From assembly GCA_963277665.1 (NCBI GenBank), contig OY728121.1, forward strand, positions 1,656,498,062 through 1,656,562,061: a DNA stretch of 64,000 bases, read 5' to 3'. Under the pieces are notes generated by a model. That model had not been told where the DNA came from and did not search any database. It saw only the letters and a list, made by a program, of their open reading frames with translations. The DNA comes from Viscum album (lineage: Eukaryota > Streptophyta > Magnoliopsida > Santalales > Viscaceae). How positions within the stretch are numbered: position 1 is the first letter of the stretch; every line of letters begins with the position of its first letter. A program made the position numbers and the translations under genes. Positions 1-12,960 of the stretch are shown piece after piece.

Positions 1-298
1 CACTTTCACTCCCTTTAAATGTTCCATAATATCCCTTAGCAGGTATTTTTTATACTAGACTTTTTCTACCACAATTTAATGCCTTCTTCTCAACTACCTA
101 ACTCCAAACCTTAAGTATTTAAAACACCATATACAATTCATGGATATTAGGAATGAGTTTATGCAATTTGAAATGGACACCTATTCTTGAAAATGACAAA
201 CATTCCACATATCCATAATAATAATGAGAGGAATGTTTTCATCCTATAGATATGACCCTATAATCCCATGTTCTCTTGTACTACTGGAAAACAAACCT

Positions 299-1095
299 TT
301 ACCAACGGTTTGGAGAACCGTAGCCAAGTAATCCATTGGGATAGGTCTATACCAACGGTTTTCCAAAAACCGTTCGTATAGGTAATATGAAATCTATACC
401 AACGGTTATGGAACCGTTGGTATATAAATTCCAAAAATAAAACATTCACTGGGATTTGATCCCAGGACCCCTCGTTTATCATTGAACGACTCAACCACTA
501 ACCTAACATGACTTTTTTGATCATAATTACATAAATATATATATTTATCTCATAAATATTTTAAATTTTGATTTATATAATGTTCTCGGTACGAAGGTCT
601 GATAAAAAATGGAAGTACCTATACCAACGGTTGTTAAAACCGTTGGTATAGACCTATACCAACGGTTTTAACAACCGTTGGTATAGGTATTTGGTTGTGA
701 TTTTGATTCCGGGAAGAATGTTGAATTTTTGGCTCACTTTTCCCAACGGTTTGGCCAATCCGTTGGGATAGGTCTACCTTTCCCAACGGTTTGGCCAAAC
801 CGTTGGGAAAAGTGGCATATTTAGTGACCTTTACCAACGGTTTGGCCAAACCGTTGGGATAGGTCTACCTTTCCCAATGGTTTGGCAAAACCGTTGGGAA
901 AAGTGGCCAATTTGGGGGGCCTTTCCCAACGGTTTGGCCAAACCGTTGGGATAGGTCTACCTTTCCCAACGGTTTGGCCAAACCGTTGGGATAAGTGGCC
1001 AATTTGGGGGCCTTTCCCAACGGTTTGGCCAAACCATTGGGAAAGGGGACCTATACCAAAGGTTTTTTCAAACCGTTGGTATAGAAGCGTTGGGA
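299..1095. repeat. Array of palindromic repeats with an AACGGTT core inside CACTA element 1
   Basis: About a dozen inverted pairs are present. The typical form is ccaacggtttgg followed by ccaaaccgttgg, giving palindromes of about 25 nt separated by short spacers such as ataggtctacctttc. The densest stretches are 618-690 and 740-1050. Single mismatches (for example ccaatggtttgg near 876) show that the units have begun to diverge. In CACTA elements, repeated subterminal motifs are the usual binding sites of the transposase. That role is inferred here from position and family. Transcripts across the array would fold into long hairpins. Confidence 0.88.
449..510 (-). other. tRNA-like segment inside CACTA element 1
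   Basis: Read on the minus strand, 465-449 forms a perfect T-arm-like hairpin: a CTGGG/CCCAG stem with a 7-nt loop ATCAAAT, close to a Pol III B box. Upstream, TCGTT (489-485) can pair with AACGA (476-472) around an 8-nt loop, in the place of an anticodon arm. Before that, TTAGTGGTTGAG (503-492 region) resembles an A box. I see no convincing acceptor stem, and the anticodon loop is one base too long. I therefore read it as a decayed tRNA-derived module captured by the element, not a functional tRNA gene. Confidence 0.5.
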
Positions 1096-1119
1096 AAGAT
1101 CTAATTTCCAGTAGTGTTG

Positions 1120-4100
1120 AAAGTATTATTTTGGAACCCATTATTCAAATATGGCGAGTCTTCATCCTCAGTAAAGTTTTCCCTTATCACCACTTCATGA
1201 ATCAAATACCACAAGTTATTATTTTCATCATTTTGATTCCTTATTCATTGGTGTTAGAGTAGCCTTAGATCTTGAGACTAATTTGGGTTATTACATCATT
1301 CCCCTCCCAAAGGTGGTTTGTATTGGCATTGAGAACTCCATCATGTTGGGTCTATGTTGACCTATCTATATAGACCCCTCACTCTTCATCAAAGTTGTAT
1401 GACCTTAAACCAAAGAAAATATTGTTCCAAGCACTATGACCTTAAATTATATGATCCACTCTATAAAGAAATCTATAAAAACATGGGCCATACACTATTC
1501 ACATAGTGTTATCACCTTTCCCGTATCTCCATCTAGATAGCCTCACTTTTTTTTTTGAATTGAGAACTACGACCATGAACTATGTGCTCTCATCCATGAT
1601 ACTATCTATATGAGAACTAGGATCTCCATTAACATCAGTTTTACCTTTATCTTACTACATAGTTTCTACAACCAATTTTTCAAAGCTATTTGACCTTTTA
1701 ACCCTTGAAACACATGATTTATCACTATAAAATTAATATTCATGACCCCCTATGGATATATATATATATATTAGTATTGGGAACTCCATTAATGTTGTTT
1801 CACCCATTTTATTTACTAAATAGATCATATCCGCATGTGGTCAAAGTTATTTGATCCTAAACATCATCCCTCAGTGGTTTGACTTGTAGTACATTAATCT
1901 TCTAAAGTAAAGAGACATTGTACTCACTGGGTAAAAAAATGTATAATGTTGATGCCTAGAAAAAGTTTTATATCCACTCACTAGTATTTTACCTTACATA
2001 ACCACATAAAATATTATAGATTTTAAGAAATGAAAATTCACACAAACTATCAGGTAAAAAAATCATAAATGTATACCATTAAAAAATCCATGTTCATTCC
2101 CACCAAGCCTCTCCACATCCATGGATTCATAAAATGTTAGTGAAAAGATAAAATGACATGGAGCATTAAGGGACCACCATTAAACACTAGAAAAAGTGAA
2201 TATATTCTTGATAGGTACATCCCCATGTAATTATTTGAGAATAATTCTCTTTCTCACATATATTGGCTTATATTTTTTTTGAAATTAATGAAGGTGTAAT
2301 TTTAAGTTACTTGATCCCTTTGTGAACTGAAACTCTCATGGCACCCCATATTTAGAATTTTCATACCACTAGTTTAGTCACAAATTTTATACTCAAGTAG
2401 ATTAATGTTGTCTAACAATGATACTAAATGTGTAGATATATTCAGCCGTCCTATATCCTTTTGTGGAAATATGTTTTGGGGAAATTTAATTTTGTAGTAT
2501 TTTTACTCATAGAACAACCTCAACAATTGATGATGGTAACAAAAAATTTATATTAAGATGGCCTATTTCTATTATAGGATACATTGTTAAAAGATAATAG
2601 ATTGATTTATATATATCATTTCTGAATCAAGTATCAAGATGTTATTATTTACCAAGTCCATTAACATTTAATATTAAATTGGATTTATTTATTATGATAT
2701 AACTATTTGTGAGTTTAATATATTATCACGAATTGATAGTTAAGGTGATATAAAAGTAAAAAAATTACAACTATTTGAGATAAAATAATTTTCACTAAAT
2801 GAATAAAATGATATTAGTTCCATAATCTAGATAAATCTTTTTAAAAATAAAAATTTGATTTTTAATATTGGTATATGGAATATTTGAAGGACTCTTGATG
2901 TTTGGCCATGGATTTATTTGTTTCCTTGATGACTGGACATAAATTTTCAAAATTTCCTCCTTTTTTCCTTCCCATTATGTTGATAACTATCTTGCATCAT
3001 GGTAACCTCCATTACTTCCTTTTCAATATACTTCAATAGCTTTTTTGAATTCTTAACCTCTCTCATCTGTGGCCAAATCATGGAGAAGATGGTCGACAAA
3101 GGACTTTACTTCAATAATAATATTTTTTTGCTTCCCTACTACCACTATTTACTTAGTGGTCTCATGAAGTGTTATTGTCCTATGATTTAGAGAGTGGGAC
3201 ATGGATTTTATATTTGAGATCTCTAATGAGAGTGATCTCACTCACACATGGGAACTAATCACCTCCTTTATGATGAGATGAATAACACTATAACCATATC
3301 ATACCCAATCATAAATAGATAACATATGTTAATGGGGACATATCTAGACATCGAAAAGCCTGTATATATTTCTCTATACTCACTTTCTCATCTTCTATAA
3401 GAGTGAGGCATAATTCTAGCCAGAGTCAAGATCCATTAGAAAAGTATGTACATAGTTTGGAACCAAATCACTCAAAGATTGACCAATTTAAATATGTCTT
3501 GGTTGAGTCAAAAAAAACTAATTAGTATCCCTACAACTTCCATTAGATAAGGAATATAAATAGAAATAGAAATATTGATATTAAATTATCAAGGGAATGT
3601 ATATTGAATGTTACTCCTATAATATGTTATTTTTTATGAATAAGGAAATAAAAAATAATAAAACGTTCGGGTACCCACCCTCATTCACTAGAGTAATAAC
3701 TTCTTCAATTAGTTTAACATCACTGGGAAGTCTATAAAGAAGGTCCTACAATGATGGTACATCCTGTAATGGAGAATCATGATTAGAGGGAACCTATGGA
3801 TCCTTCATTTCTCAAGAAAAACCATATAGGGATACATATGGAATCCAAAATTTATGGGTTTTACAAAGAGTGAAAATTAAAGCCTTATGATAACACACCA
3901 TATTTAAGAGACTTAATGAACCCAAGTAAATATGATTTTGGATGGTAAATGATATTATCAATGTCCAAAATGACATCCAATGTGCCCAAATGATTTGAAA
4001 ATTCAGTTGGATCATTCTGGATAGGATCTGACAAATGGCTCCCTCAAGTTTCACTAATTCAAATTTTAGTGTGGATCTTCCTTGGGAATGAAAAATATAT

Positions 4101-7100
4101 GTGTTCTTGGATAAATTGACCCCTTTGACCTGTGAGACATTTCTCGATGCTATAATAAACTAATTAATAAGTATGAAATTATAATGGTTGTGTTCACATA
4201 TAGAATTTACCTATCATTTTTATTTGGAGATAGAGCTCTATAGAACTCACCAACTATTTCCTATGGATTCAATCCAATGATAGCTTAGTTGGGGAAAATA
4301 TTGGTGGTGTCCCTAGAAAATTTTCAAGGGGGTTGAATACCACCACTTGAAGTTGTTTCATTCAAGAAGTTGAAGAATTTTCTTTAACCGTGTTTCCAAA
4401 ATAAGAACATGGGCCTATCAATGTTCCTCCGTATGAATACTATGGAGGTATTATGAGTGATCCATCCACTTTGGATTCTTACAAAGGGAAAATGGTAGAT
4501 CAATAAGGATATAGAGGAAAATGTGTTAAGTGAAAATGATAATGCATGTTTCCTATTCCTAATGAAATATATTACCACCCTATTCATTGTTCATAGATTA
4601 CAATTCTTTAATAAGAACTTTATTACTCAATCTTTACCCCTAATATTCCTAATCATTTATTGCCTTGGGATATATCAATTTCAAGACTCGGTTTGAGTAA
4701 AAATTTTGAATGTTAAGGGAGTGAATTGCAGCATCTTTATCCCTAATGTATGCTCCCACTTCACCAAAATGATTCTATTAAGTGAAATTGTAGTGTGTCA
4801 TTATATAACCAAATCTTTTAGGACTTCCCCCACCTAGGTTATATCATGAATATTCTTAATATATTAAGTGATACTATAATATTCCCAATATCTTCAGATC
4901 CTTGGAAGTCCAACATCATCATCGATTATCAATAAAGGAGTCACCTAAACCATTGAGGGAGAATTATCCTGGTTCACACCCATTTCTTAGCCATCTGATC
5001 CATCACATGATTTCTTAGTTTGATTACATTATGATCTCCTTCAATATTTTTCTATAGGTATTGTTTTTCTATGGATTTGGTCAATAGTGTACCCTTAAAC
5101 TGAGGTGGTAGGTCAACCCACTATCCACCAGGGTATGACCAGAGCTAGGTTTTGGGAATATTTGGTTTAAAACCATATAATGGAATAGATTTAAGGGAAG
5201 GTGAATTGATTTTCCATCTCCTAACATGTGGGAATCAACCAAAACATGTGTTCTATGAAGGTTCATCGCCCAAATTGTGCACTGTGAGGGGGAATGGGAC
5301 ACTAATTTTTGCATGGAATGGAACTTTCTCCCAAATCCTAAATATACATATGAATCAAAGGCAGCCTCCCCATTAACCATGGATTAGTTTACTCTATTTT
5401 TCATATATAATAGTTATTCTCATTAATGGTGGGTCATTGTTAACTTATCAATGATTAGAGAAGACAAGGATATCTATGACAAAAACTTGAACTGTTTATA
5501 TAATTATTACACGTTTCTCACATCTCATTAATTAAGTGGAAGTGGACTAACTGCACCAAACTCTAAAGATATATCCTAAAACAAAATGTTAGAAAGAATT
5601 TGAAATTTATGGACACATAACCCTCCCATGTAGGATATGATCCCACCCCAAAACACCAAGAAATTACTAATAAGTATAAATAATGAAATCCCTCTACAGA
5701 TGTACCTAATATATTGGTATATATTTGAAAACATCATCACTAAAAGGTTATTCCACCCATCACTAGAGAATACAGAATCCATTATAAATGTATAGACCCT
5801 TACCCTGGTGAGTTACTCTTACACTAAGAGAAGATATTTTCCGTTGAACATGGCTTGGAGGACCACTTGGTGGACCAAGAAATTGACTCAGTGGGTGACC
5901 TCATAACCCCATTCTATATAGTGGCCTTCCCATGATTTCTATTTGTTAGCACTGAGAATCATAGGGGACTTTTGGGTTTGGAAGATCTAGGGTTTCCTTT
6001 TTTCATGGCTCTTAGAAACCTAGAACTATTAAGAGTTTGTCATATATTTTTTAGTGAATAAAAATTAAAGGGATAATATTATATCCCATATCATTCCTTT
6101 ATAACTATATTAACACCATTTTATGGCTGGGTATCAACATTACACCATTTAAATAATGGATTAATTAAATCAATATACTTATCCCATATAATTGAAGTGT
6201 ACATGATCATGTGTTCGTCTCATAGGTTTTTATTTACCTCTTTGCATCACGTTGAAGGTGTTCATGTCTAGGATATACTAAATAAAAAGTTCTAGTATGG
6301 TATTTTTGTTGCAGTGAGAGGATGAATATGATATACAGACCTCTACACATATCAGGTATATGATGAGACTCTCCTCAAAATATGTACAAGTATAGAACAT
6401 CTAGATTGGCCAACCCGATTCCACACTAGTGAAACATCTAGGGAAAATATCCTAGCACAAGGAACTAAAAAACTTATTATTGGTAGTATATATTTTCATG
6501 ATATATGAATAACTATGGATCTAGGAATTTTCAATATGTGTTTATTCTTCTGATGATAATTTATTATATCTATGAATGTATCCATATACATAGTATGGAT
6601 CCCTAACAAAGAATACTGACTAAAAAATGTTTTCTTGGGATATGCCATGATGATAATTGACCCAAACCCAGGGTTGATTCAAAATTCATGGTGTAGCAGT
6701 GGGTACATCACTCAACAACCCAAATATCTGGATGTAGTAAATGTCTTGGGTGGACATTATGGAAATTATGAGAATCAATTATTCTAATGTTATTAATTAT
6801 CCTTATTTTGTTAGATTATAAATTTTGGTCCATTATTCACTTTTATAATGGAAAAAATCGTTCAGGTATTAAAATAAATTGGATAAAAGAAATGAACAAA
6901 AAAAAAGTAAAATATTATTAATAGAATTATTGAGAGGTGCATATTGGCCACATAAAAAATATATTAAGGGACAGAGTTTTCATAAGTTATTTTAAATAAT
7001 ATATATTTCGAATAAATACTTTATATATACTTAATAATTTTTTTCTATTTAAGAACTTCATTCATGAAGTGATTCATTTTTTGGATTGAAAAATATGAGG

Positions 7101-9862
7101 CTCATCTGCTACAGATAGAAGCTTTGAAATGATTGAAAATTGTAGAATAACAGCCCCTAAGACCAATATATTAGGATGGGTTATCTTATGTAATACATCT
7201 AAAACATATATGGGATTACAAGGTATCTTAAAAATTAAATTCCCTTTATTGTGAATTAACTTAATTTTACAGGGGCATTTGTTAGAAAAGTCAAAATAAT
7301 TGATCAAAATTTTAAGTAAAGTACAAATGGAAAATTCCAAGGGAATTTTTTGTGTGAAGTAATCCAATCATTCTAATAGAAATTCTGATCATTCCTAGAA
7401 TGGATATCCATTGAAATAATCCAGAATAACTATGTAACTTGTTCATATAATGGTGATATTTTAATCATTGAAGTGTTTATGCTTCATGGTCACTATACAT
7501 CATTCATCTGTGGGAGTTCCTTGACAATTCTACTTTAGTAATCCTCAATGGACATGTAACATTATCATGGGGAATTTTCATTTGTGGCTAAAGAGAAGTA
7601 ATAATTCCTGGTTTCATTACATTATTCATGTATGATAATAATTTTTCATTATTATAGTATTAATATATTATGGTTGTGGGATGTAACCACACCCAATAAT
7701 TTTTTTTCAGGTCCCTCACGGTAATCCTTTGAGGCCACTGAACTACTTTGTGATTCTAATTTGGAGAAGGTGATTTTGAAATGCTGCCTATAAATACAAG
7801 GCCTAAAACTTAATAAGGAGGAGGATTTTTCTTTAGCTACATGCACTACAAGAGATAAATTACCTCATACTTGAAGTATATTCCCTGCATAGTCCTATGA
7901 AGAAAACTCAAGTAAAATTTCAATTTAAGAAGGGGTGAGAGTGAAGTTTACTATTAAAGGTATTCATAGTGATTCCATCATGGTTTTAAAATTCTATAGG
8001 TCCAACCACATAAAATATAACTTTCGAATGATTTTATAAAAATCATTTATGTAGGGTAGCTCAAATAAGACAATTTCAACTAAAAAGCTTTAAAAATTGT
8101 GTATTTAGTGAACTTTACCTATTCACATAAAACACAAATTTTTTGTTAAATTTCAGATTCCAAAAGTACCATTAATCCCCTTACAAGAGGTCCATCCCAT
8201 TCGACATTTAATATATGGTTAATTTATTTTTAACTAACCCCTATTATGGGTAATTAAGCCTCATTTACATCCCATCCATCACCCAAGACACTTATATGGG
8301 TTGATCTATCAAAAACTACCACATTTGGTTCGTTTTTTCAAGGTCAAAGCTACGAAAAATCCCACTTCATTAAGGAATCCTCTAAATTTGAAATAATTAC
8401 CCAATTAAAATTCAATTCATGTCAGAGTTATCTTCTTTATCCTTATATTCCATTGATAACTAGAGTTTTTCATCTTGTAATAGATCTCATCTGGGAATTC
8501 ATCCCAGGCTAATAAGACTATAATGATGTTGAAAATCTTGTATTCCATTAATAACAAGGTTTCATATAATTAGCTGATTAATAAAATCATACATGGATAA
8601 ATATTTTAATTTGGACATTCCCATATAATTAATATTTTCAACTTCCTTATGATTTGGTGACATATATATTACACGCCTCCTAATAGGTGTATTCCCCCAT
8701 CTATATACTCATTAATGAGTTATTCACAATCCAATAAATGATCTATATAAATCCATATAGTTCTAATAACATGTGTAGGCCCTAACTATATAATCAATTG
8801 TGAAATTATCCCTCCTCAACTCAATGATCCATACACCTTCATGTGGGCCTCCAATCAGGTGTAATTTTCAACGCTTCTTTGTTATTCTAAATCCCCTATG
8901 AGTCTAGTCTACACTACTCACCTAATTACTCATAAGAAGGAGTTGAAATCGCATATATGGGTCTCCTACTAGGTTTAAAACTCAATAATTACCTATCATT
9001 TTTAGCTACTAACAAACATGATGAACCTGAAAGGGCTCTTTCCTGAGTCCACCCAATTCCACACAGTCCTTTTCCAAGAAAATTTTTCCTAATAGTCATA
9101 GTTATATGAATTTAATCTTTATAACACATTTCTTATTCCAAATGATATTAAATTCATTGAAATAGTTCTTTGATGAATGACCTTAAAAGGAAATTTTGGT
9201 GGTTCTGGATGTCATACTGAAAAATGATGTTCATTTGGTATTGTATGACCTTAAATGGAATGGTTGTGGTTGTTGTCACATGACCCTAAAAGGTATGATA
9301 TTTCCCCTTATGGGGAACCAAAATAAATGGGTTTTTTATTCCCTTCATGTGGATACAATGAAAAACCATATCATGGGGAAAATCCCTATATTACCACAAC
9401 TTTAACATCTTGAATGGTGATAAATTAAAATTTTCTTAGTTTTTCATCATTTGACCATTTTTAGAAAAGATATATGGACTTACACGATATCAATCAATCA
9501 TAGACATTGAGGTAAAAAGTCCTTATACTGTGTTGGAATTCACAAAAAACTCTTAAACCTATAAGAGTGTTTAAAACTAGGATAAATGACCCATTAAGGT
9601 ATGGTATGACCTCATATCCTCTTAAACAATGAAAATTTCAAAATTTCACTGCTATTTCTCAGTGACCACTAGACATTGGAAAGAAGGAAGTCACTGACTC
9701 AAAGTGAATAGGCACAATGTGAACATGGGAATATTTTATTTACATTAACTATTTTGGGTGAAAGAATCTTAGAGTGACACTTCGGGTTTCCTTTTTGAAA
9801 AAATTAGCTAAGTGTTTGTGTTACATGGAAAAATGTTTGAATTATCTTATTTGATATTAAAT
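1120..9862. other. Anonymous AT-rich intergenic DNA, no gene seen
   Basis: Open frames here are short, overlap on both strands and match nothing I recognise. Scattered stops, TA-rich runs (for example near 1757-1772) and the absence of domain motifs suggest very old repeat debris. One stretch at about 5105-5375 (+) gives a 74-codon open frame that faintly recalls the region after the G-patch of Tat/Ogre polyproteins, but the resemblance is too weak to annotate. Confidence 0.6.
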
Positions 9863-9887
9863 AATATATATATATATATATATATTA
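9863..9887. repeat. (TA)n microsatellite
   Basis: An uninterrupted TA dinucleotide run of about 23 bases. It lies about 120 bp upstream of a second TA run. Confidence 0.9.
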
Positions 9888-10010
9888 TCATTTTACTTCA
9901 TTGATGTAAACATGAAAAATTGCAGGATTTGAAATATTGACATATATAATGAGAAAGAGGTGTTGGTTTGTGTACGTCATAAATGAATAAATGTGATATA
10001 GTTATATGTG

Positions 10011-10029
10011 TATATATATATATATATAT
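10011..10029. repeat. (TA)n microsatellite
   Basis: A second uninterrupted TA run of about 19 bases. Confidence 0.9.
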
Positions 10030-10406
10030 TATCCTTAGCCTACCATGGAATTTGAGTGATGATAATAAAAATTTATATGTGTTTTCTTTGTAAAGAGTTT
10101 GGTTGACACATTATTAATTGTTTATGTGATTTATAGGAGAAAAAATTCGACATGGGGCCATGTGTTGAAGAAGACTACGATGGTGTAGAAGTGGAAAACA
10201 TAGAGGGTTACTGGTTAAAAAATTTAGGGGAGATGAACTGTGGAGAAGAAAAATGAAGAGAAAAACAGAAAAAGGAACATTTCAAACTGATCTCTAATGG
10301 ACGACCAAGATTAAATCCATCATTTTAAAACATATCCAACGTCAAAATGAAACAGGTTATGGATGATCTAAATTACATGGTGTGGTAGATTTTTCCTGAA
10401 ATCACA

Positions 10407-10427
10407 AACACACACACACACACACAA
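10407..10427. repeat. (CA)n microsatellite
   Basis: About ten CA dinucleotides in a row, in otherwise unremarkable DNA. Confidence 0.9.
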
Positions 10428-10429
10428 AT

Positions 10430-12239
10430 GGGATTAAACACAAGACATGAGGGCTTCACCCCAACCTCTCTGTGAACTATATGGGGGCCCTATACACAGG
10501 TCCCCTCCAGACCCTGGCGGGCACTATTCCAATGCCTATTGGATTACATGGATTAATACACCTGATCCCACCATCATCAAAGTGTTGTGTTGTTCCCACT
10601 TAAGCAGTGGCTGCACTAGGCTCCCTTTGGTGGTGGGTGGGTGAATTTTTTTTGTTAAAGTAAAATTTTCTCTATAAATTAAATGTAACAAACAGACTTT
10701 TCGAAGTACAGTAGTTTTATTGGTTAATATTTATTTTTAAAAAAATTTAGTAAGTTACTTATACCATTTTAAGCATTACTTTATATTACTATTATTATGA
10801 ATATTATCTGAAGCTATATTTTAAATTTATTATTATTATTACTATTAAACACTGAATGTTACTTTTTCTAATTCTAATCTATATTGAAAATAATTAAGAG
10901 ACTCTATTTTAATTAAGTAATATCATTTTATATATTATTTTATCATCTTAAATTCATTTGAAAATTTTCTAGGTTAGCTAACGACTACTAAGACCCCAAA
11001 GACTATATTTACAAAGGAAAAAAGATAAAAAAAACCTTATAAATACCTTTGTCTAAAGGTATTTGAAAAATATCAAAATTCCTCAAAGTTAATTTATTAC
11101 TTCCATAAATGGAGCTCTACTTCCCTCTTTCTATTTGTATTTTTTCTTTTCTTCTTACTACCAATTTTCAAAATATGATAGATTAAAGGGATGTGGGTTC
11201 CAAATTCAACAAAATTTTATTAATAGGAGGTGATCCAATTGTGTTTCTAGCACTAATAATGAGGTTACTGAATTAGTTAAGGTTTAAAATTTTTTAAATT
11301 GAAGTGAAATTAGTGCTTTATTAATCAAATATTCGTTGTTTGGTCTAAAATTTTGAATTATTTTGTATTGAAATTTTTTATTAAAAAAATACACACAGAT
11401 TGGGGATGTTATATATTGTTCCCCATCGATTCTGAATAACAATTCACCACAATTAGCAGGTGCTGCAGAGACGCAACCTTGATGGTCTAACCAGGTTGAG
11501 GCATATAATTCCAATGAAGCAGTGTCCTACATGGATATTTGGAGATATTTAACTTGTAACAACCTCCCAGACATGTTTTATCCCATCACCACATACGATT
11601 ATGAGATTCCATGTGAGATACAGAAGGAGTCCATTCTTTCCCTACACCAGAACACGGGTGAGGCTCTTCAATGGTTGAAGGATAAACCCCTCTCTTATCA
11701 AGGATAATAGGGTAATATCTAGATCATAAATACACTCTAATGTTAACAAGAAATGTTCATGTTCTTCATATCATGGAACCCTATGGATGGTGAATAATAA
11801 AAAATTCCTATGAAAGTTTTTTCCCCATATCCTAACAACTGTCTATCGACAAATTTCTAGAGCCTCATTAGACATAAATTTGAATGGATTGGGAAAATAT
11901 GGATCTCTTCACATTACTATGTCCCTAGAGAACAAAATAATCCCATATATGACATCCTATTATTTTATAGTTATAGGAGATATTTGGGTAGAATACAATG
12001 AATGGTTTAGTTTGTCAATATAGTGATACTCCCCTACATTAAAGGCATAAATACATCACAAAAGGAGGGATAGTTCCACCAACAGACTCCTAAGACAGAC
12101 CACCATCGAAAAATTGGGATTGAATTTCATACATGGAAGATGAAGTTGTGAACTACATGACATATTCCTATAGAATATTACTCCCACCATAGGTATCCAT
12201 TTCACCAAAATCATGCATGATCATAATTGATCAAAATCA
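10430..12239. other. Anonymous intergenic DNA, no gene seen
   Basis: No recognisable coding sequence, terminal repeats or RNA gene. The small open frames at 10447-10644 and 11522-11707 have no motif I recognise. Confidence 0.55.
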
Positions 12240-12960
12240 AATAGATCGCAATAGAGGAATTCCATACCATCTATCCATGAGTAAACCCATTCCATTGTGG
12301 TGGGAGAATTTTTACAACCACATCCACCCATTGGGTCATCAAACCCTAGGAGGATCCATGAAATCTTAACAGCAACTAATAATGAAACCCATCGAGTAGG
12401 GATAAGTGAATTTTTATCATAGTCACCATTTCCATGCTTATAAAACCCCAGGAGGGTCATAGGGAAATTAGAAATGGTTCAAGATCATCCCCATACCAGA
12501 GGTATGGGTGAATTTACATCTCAATTTACATATTAGGATCCATCTTATCAGTGACATGAATCATCAAATCATTGACAATATTATCAGAATGTGCCAATAA
12601 TGGCCATAAATCTTCCCCATCCCATAGGTCTAGGGAAATTTTTATCATTATCATCACCCTATAAGGAATCAGTCTTCTCTAGGTTGAGAGGTAAATACCA
12701 ATGACCAAAATCCCACTCATTCCTCCCTTAACAAGGCATACCTTTTCTATTTTGTTCCCATTCAAAAAACATGTCTATAATATCCCATAAGGTCATTATT
12801 CATACACAATGATTCTAGGAATGTATGAAGAATGAAATCAAACCCTGTAATTTTTATAATCCAAAATGGTCCAATATTGAAATGGATTAGAAAAATGACC
12901 ATGATGCAACCCACGAAGTAGGAGTAAGTGGTGTAGAATCACCCTATTATGTGGAGAGTA
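12240..12960. repeat. Very degenerate tandem repeat, unit about 100-120 bp
   Basis: The phrase g(t)gaattttta-cat-at-caccc recurs near 12300, 12405, 12510 and 12630. A second phrase, aaacccatcgagtagg near 12385, returns as caacccacgaagtagg near 12907. The spacing is irregular and identity is low, so this is an old, broken array at best. Confidence 0.35.

Larger units (their letters stand above)
279..1116. mobile_element. Non-autonomous CACTA (En/Spm-type) element 1
   Basis: The left end reads tactactggaaa and the right end, reverse-complemented, reads cactactggaaa, so the terminal inverted repeats differ only in the first base (T for C on the left). The trinucleotide TTG flanks both sides, at 276-278 and 1117-1119, as expected for the 3-bp target duplication of the CACTA superfamily. 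At 838 bp it has no room for a transposase and shows no transposase motif, so it would depend on a transposase supplied elsewhere. The interior consists of palindromic subterminal repeats plus a tRNA-like segment, both described separately. The open frames crossing it simply read the palindromes and are not genes. Orientation cannot be assigned without an autonomous relative. Confidence 0.9.

Noticed and set aside
821..1262. Open frames of 106 and 126 codons over the left repeat cluster
   Set aside because: They read the palindromic repeats of CACTA element 1 (alternating NGLAKPLGK and QRFGQTVGK-like words on both strands) and have no independent coding support.
5105..5375. Possible Tat/Ogre coding relic (LGIFGLKPYNGIDLREGE and following)
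   Set aside because: Only one weak block resembles the region after a G-patch. No protease, RT or integrase block was found in order around it, so it is not annotated.
7843..7865. CACTACAAGAGATAA, similar to a CACTA terminus
   Set aside because: No inverted partner (…TTGTAGTG) or 3-bp duplication was found within several kilobases.
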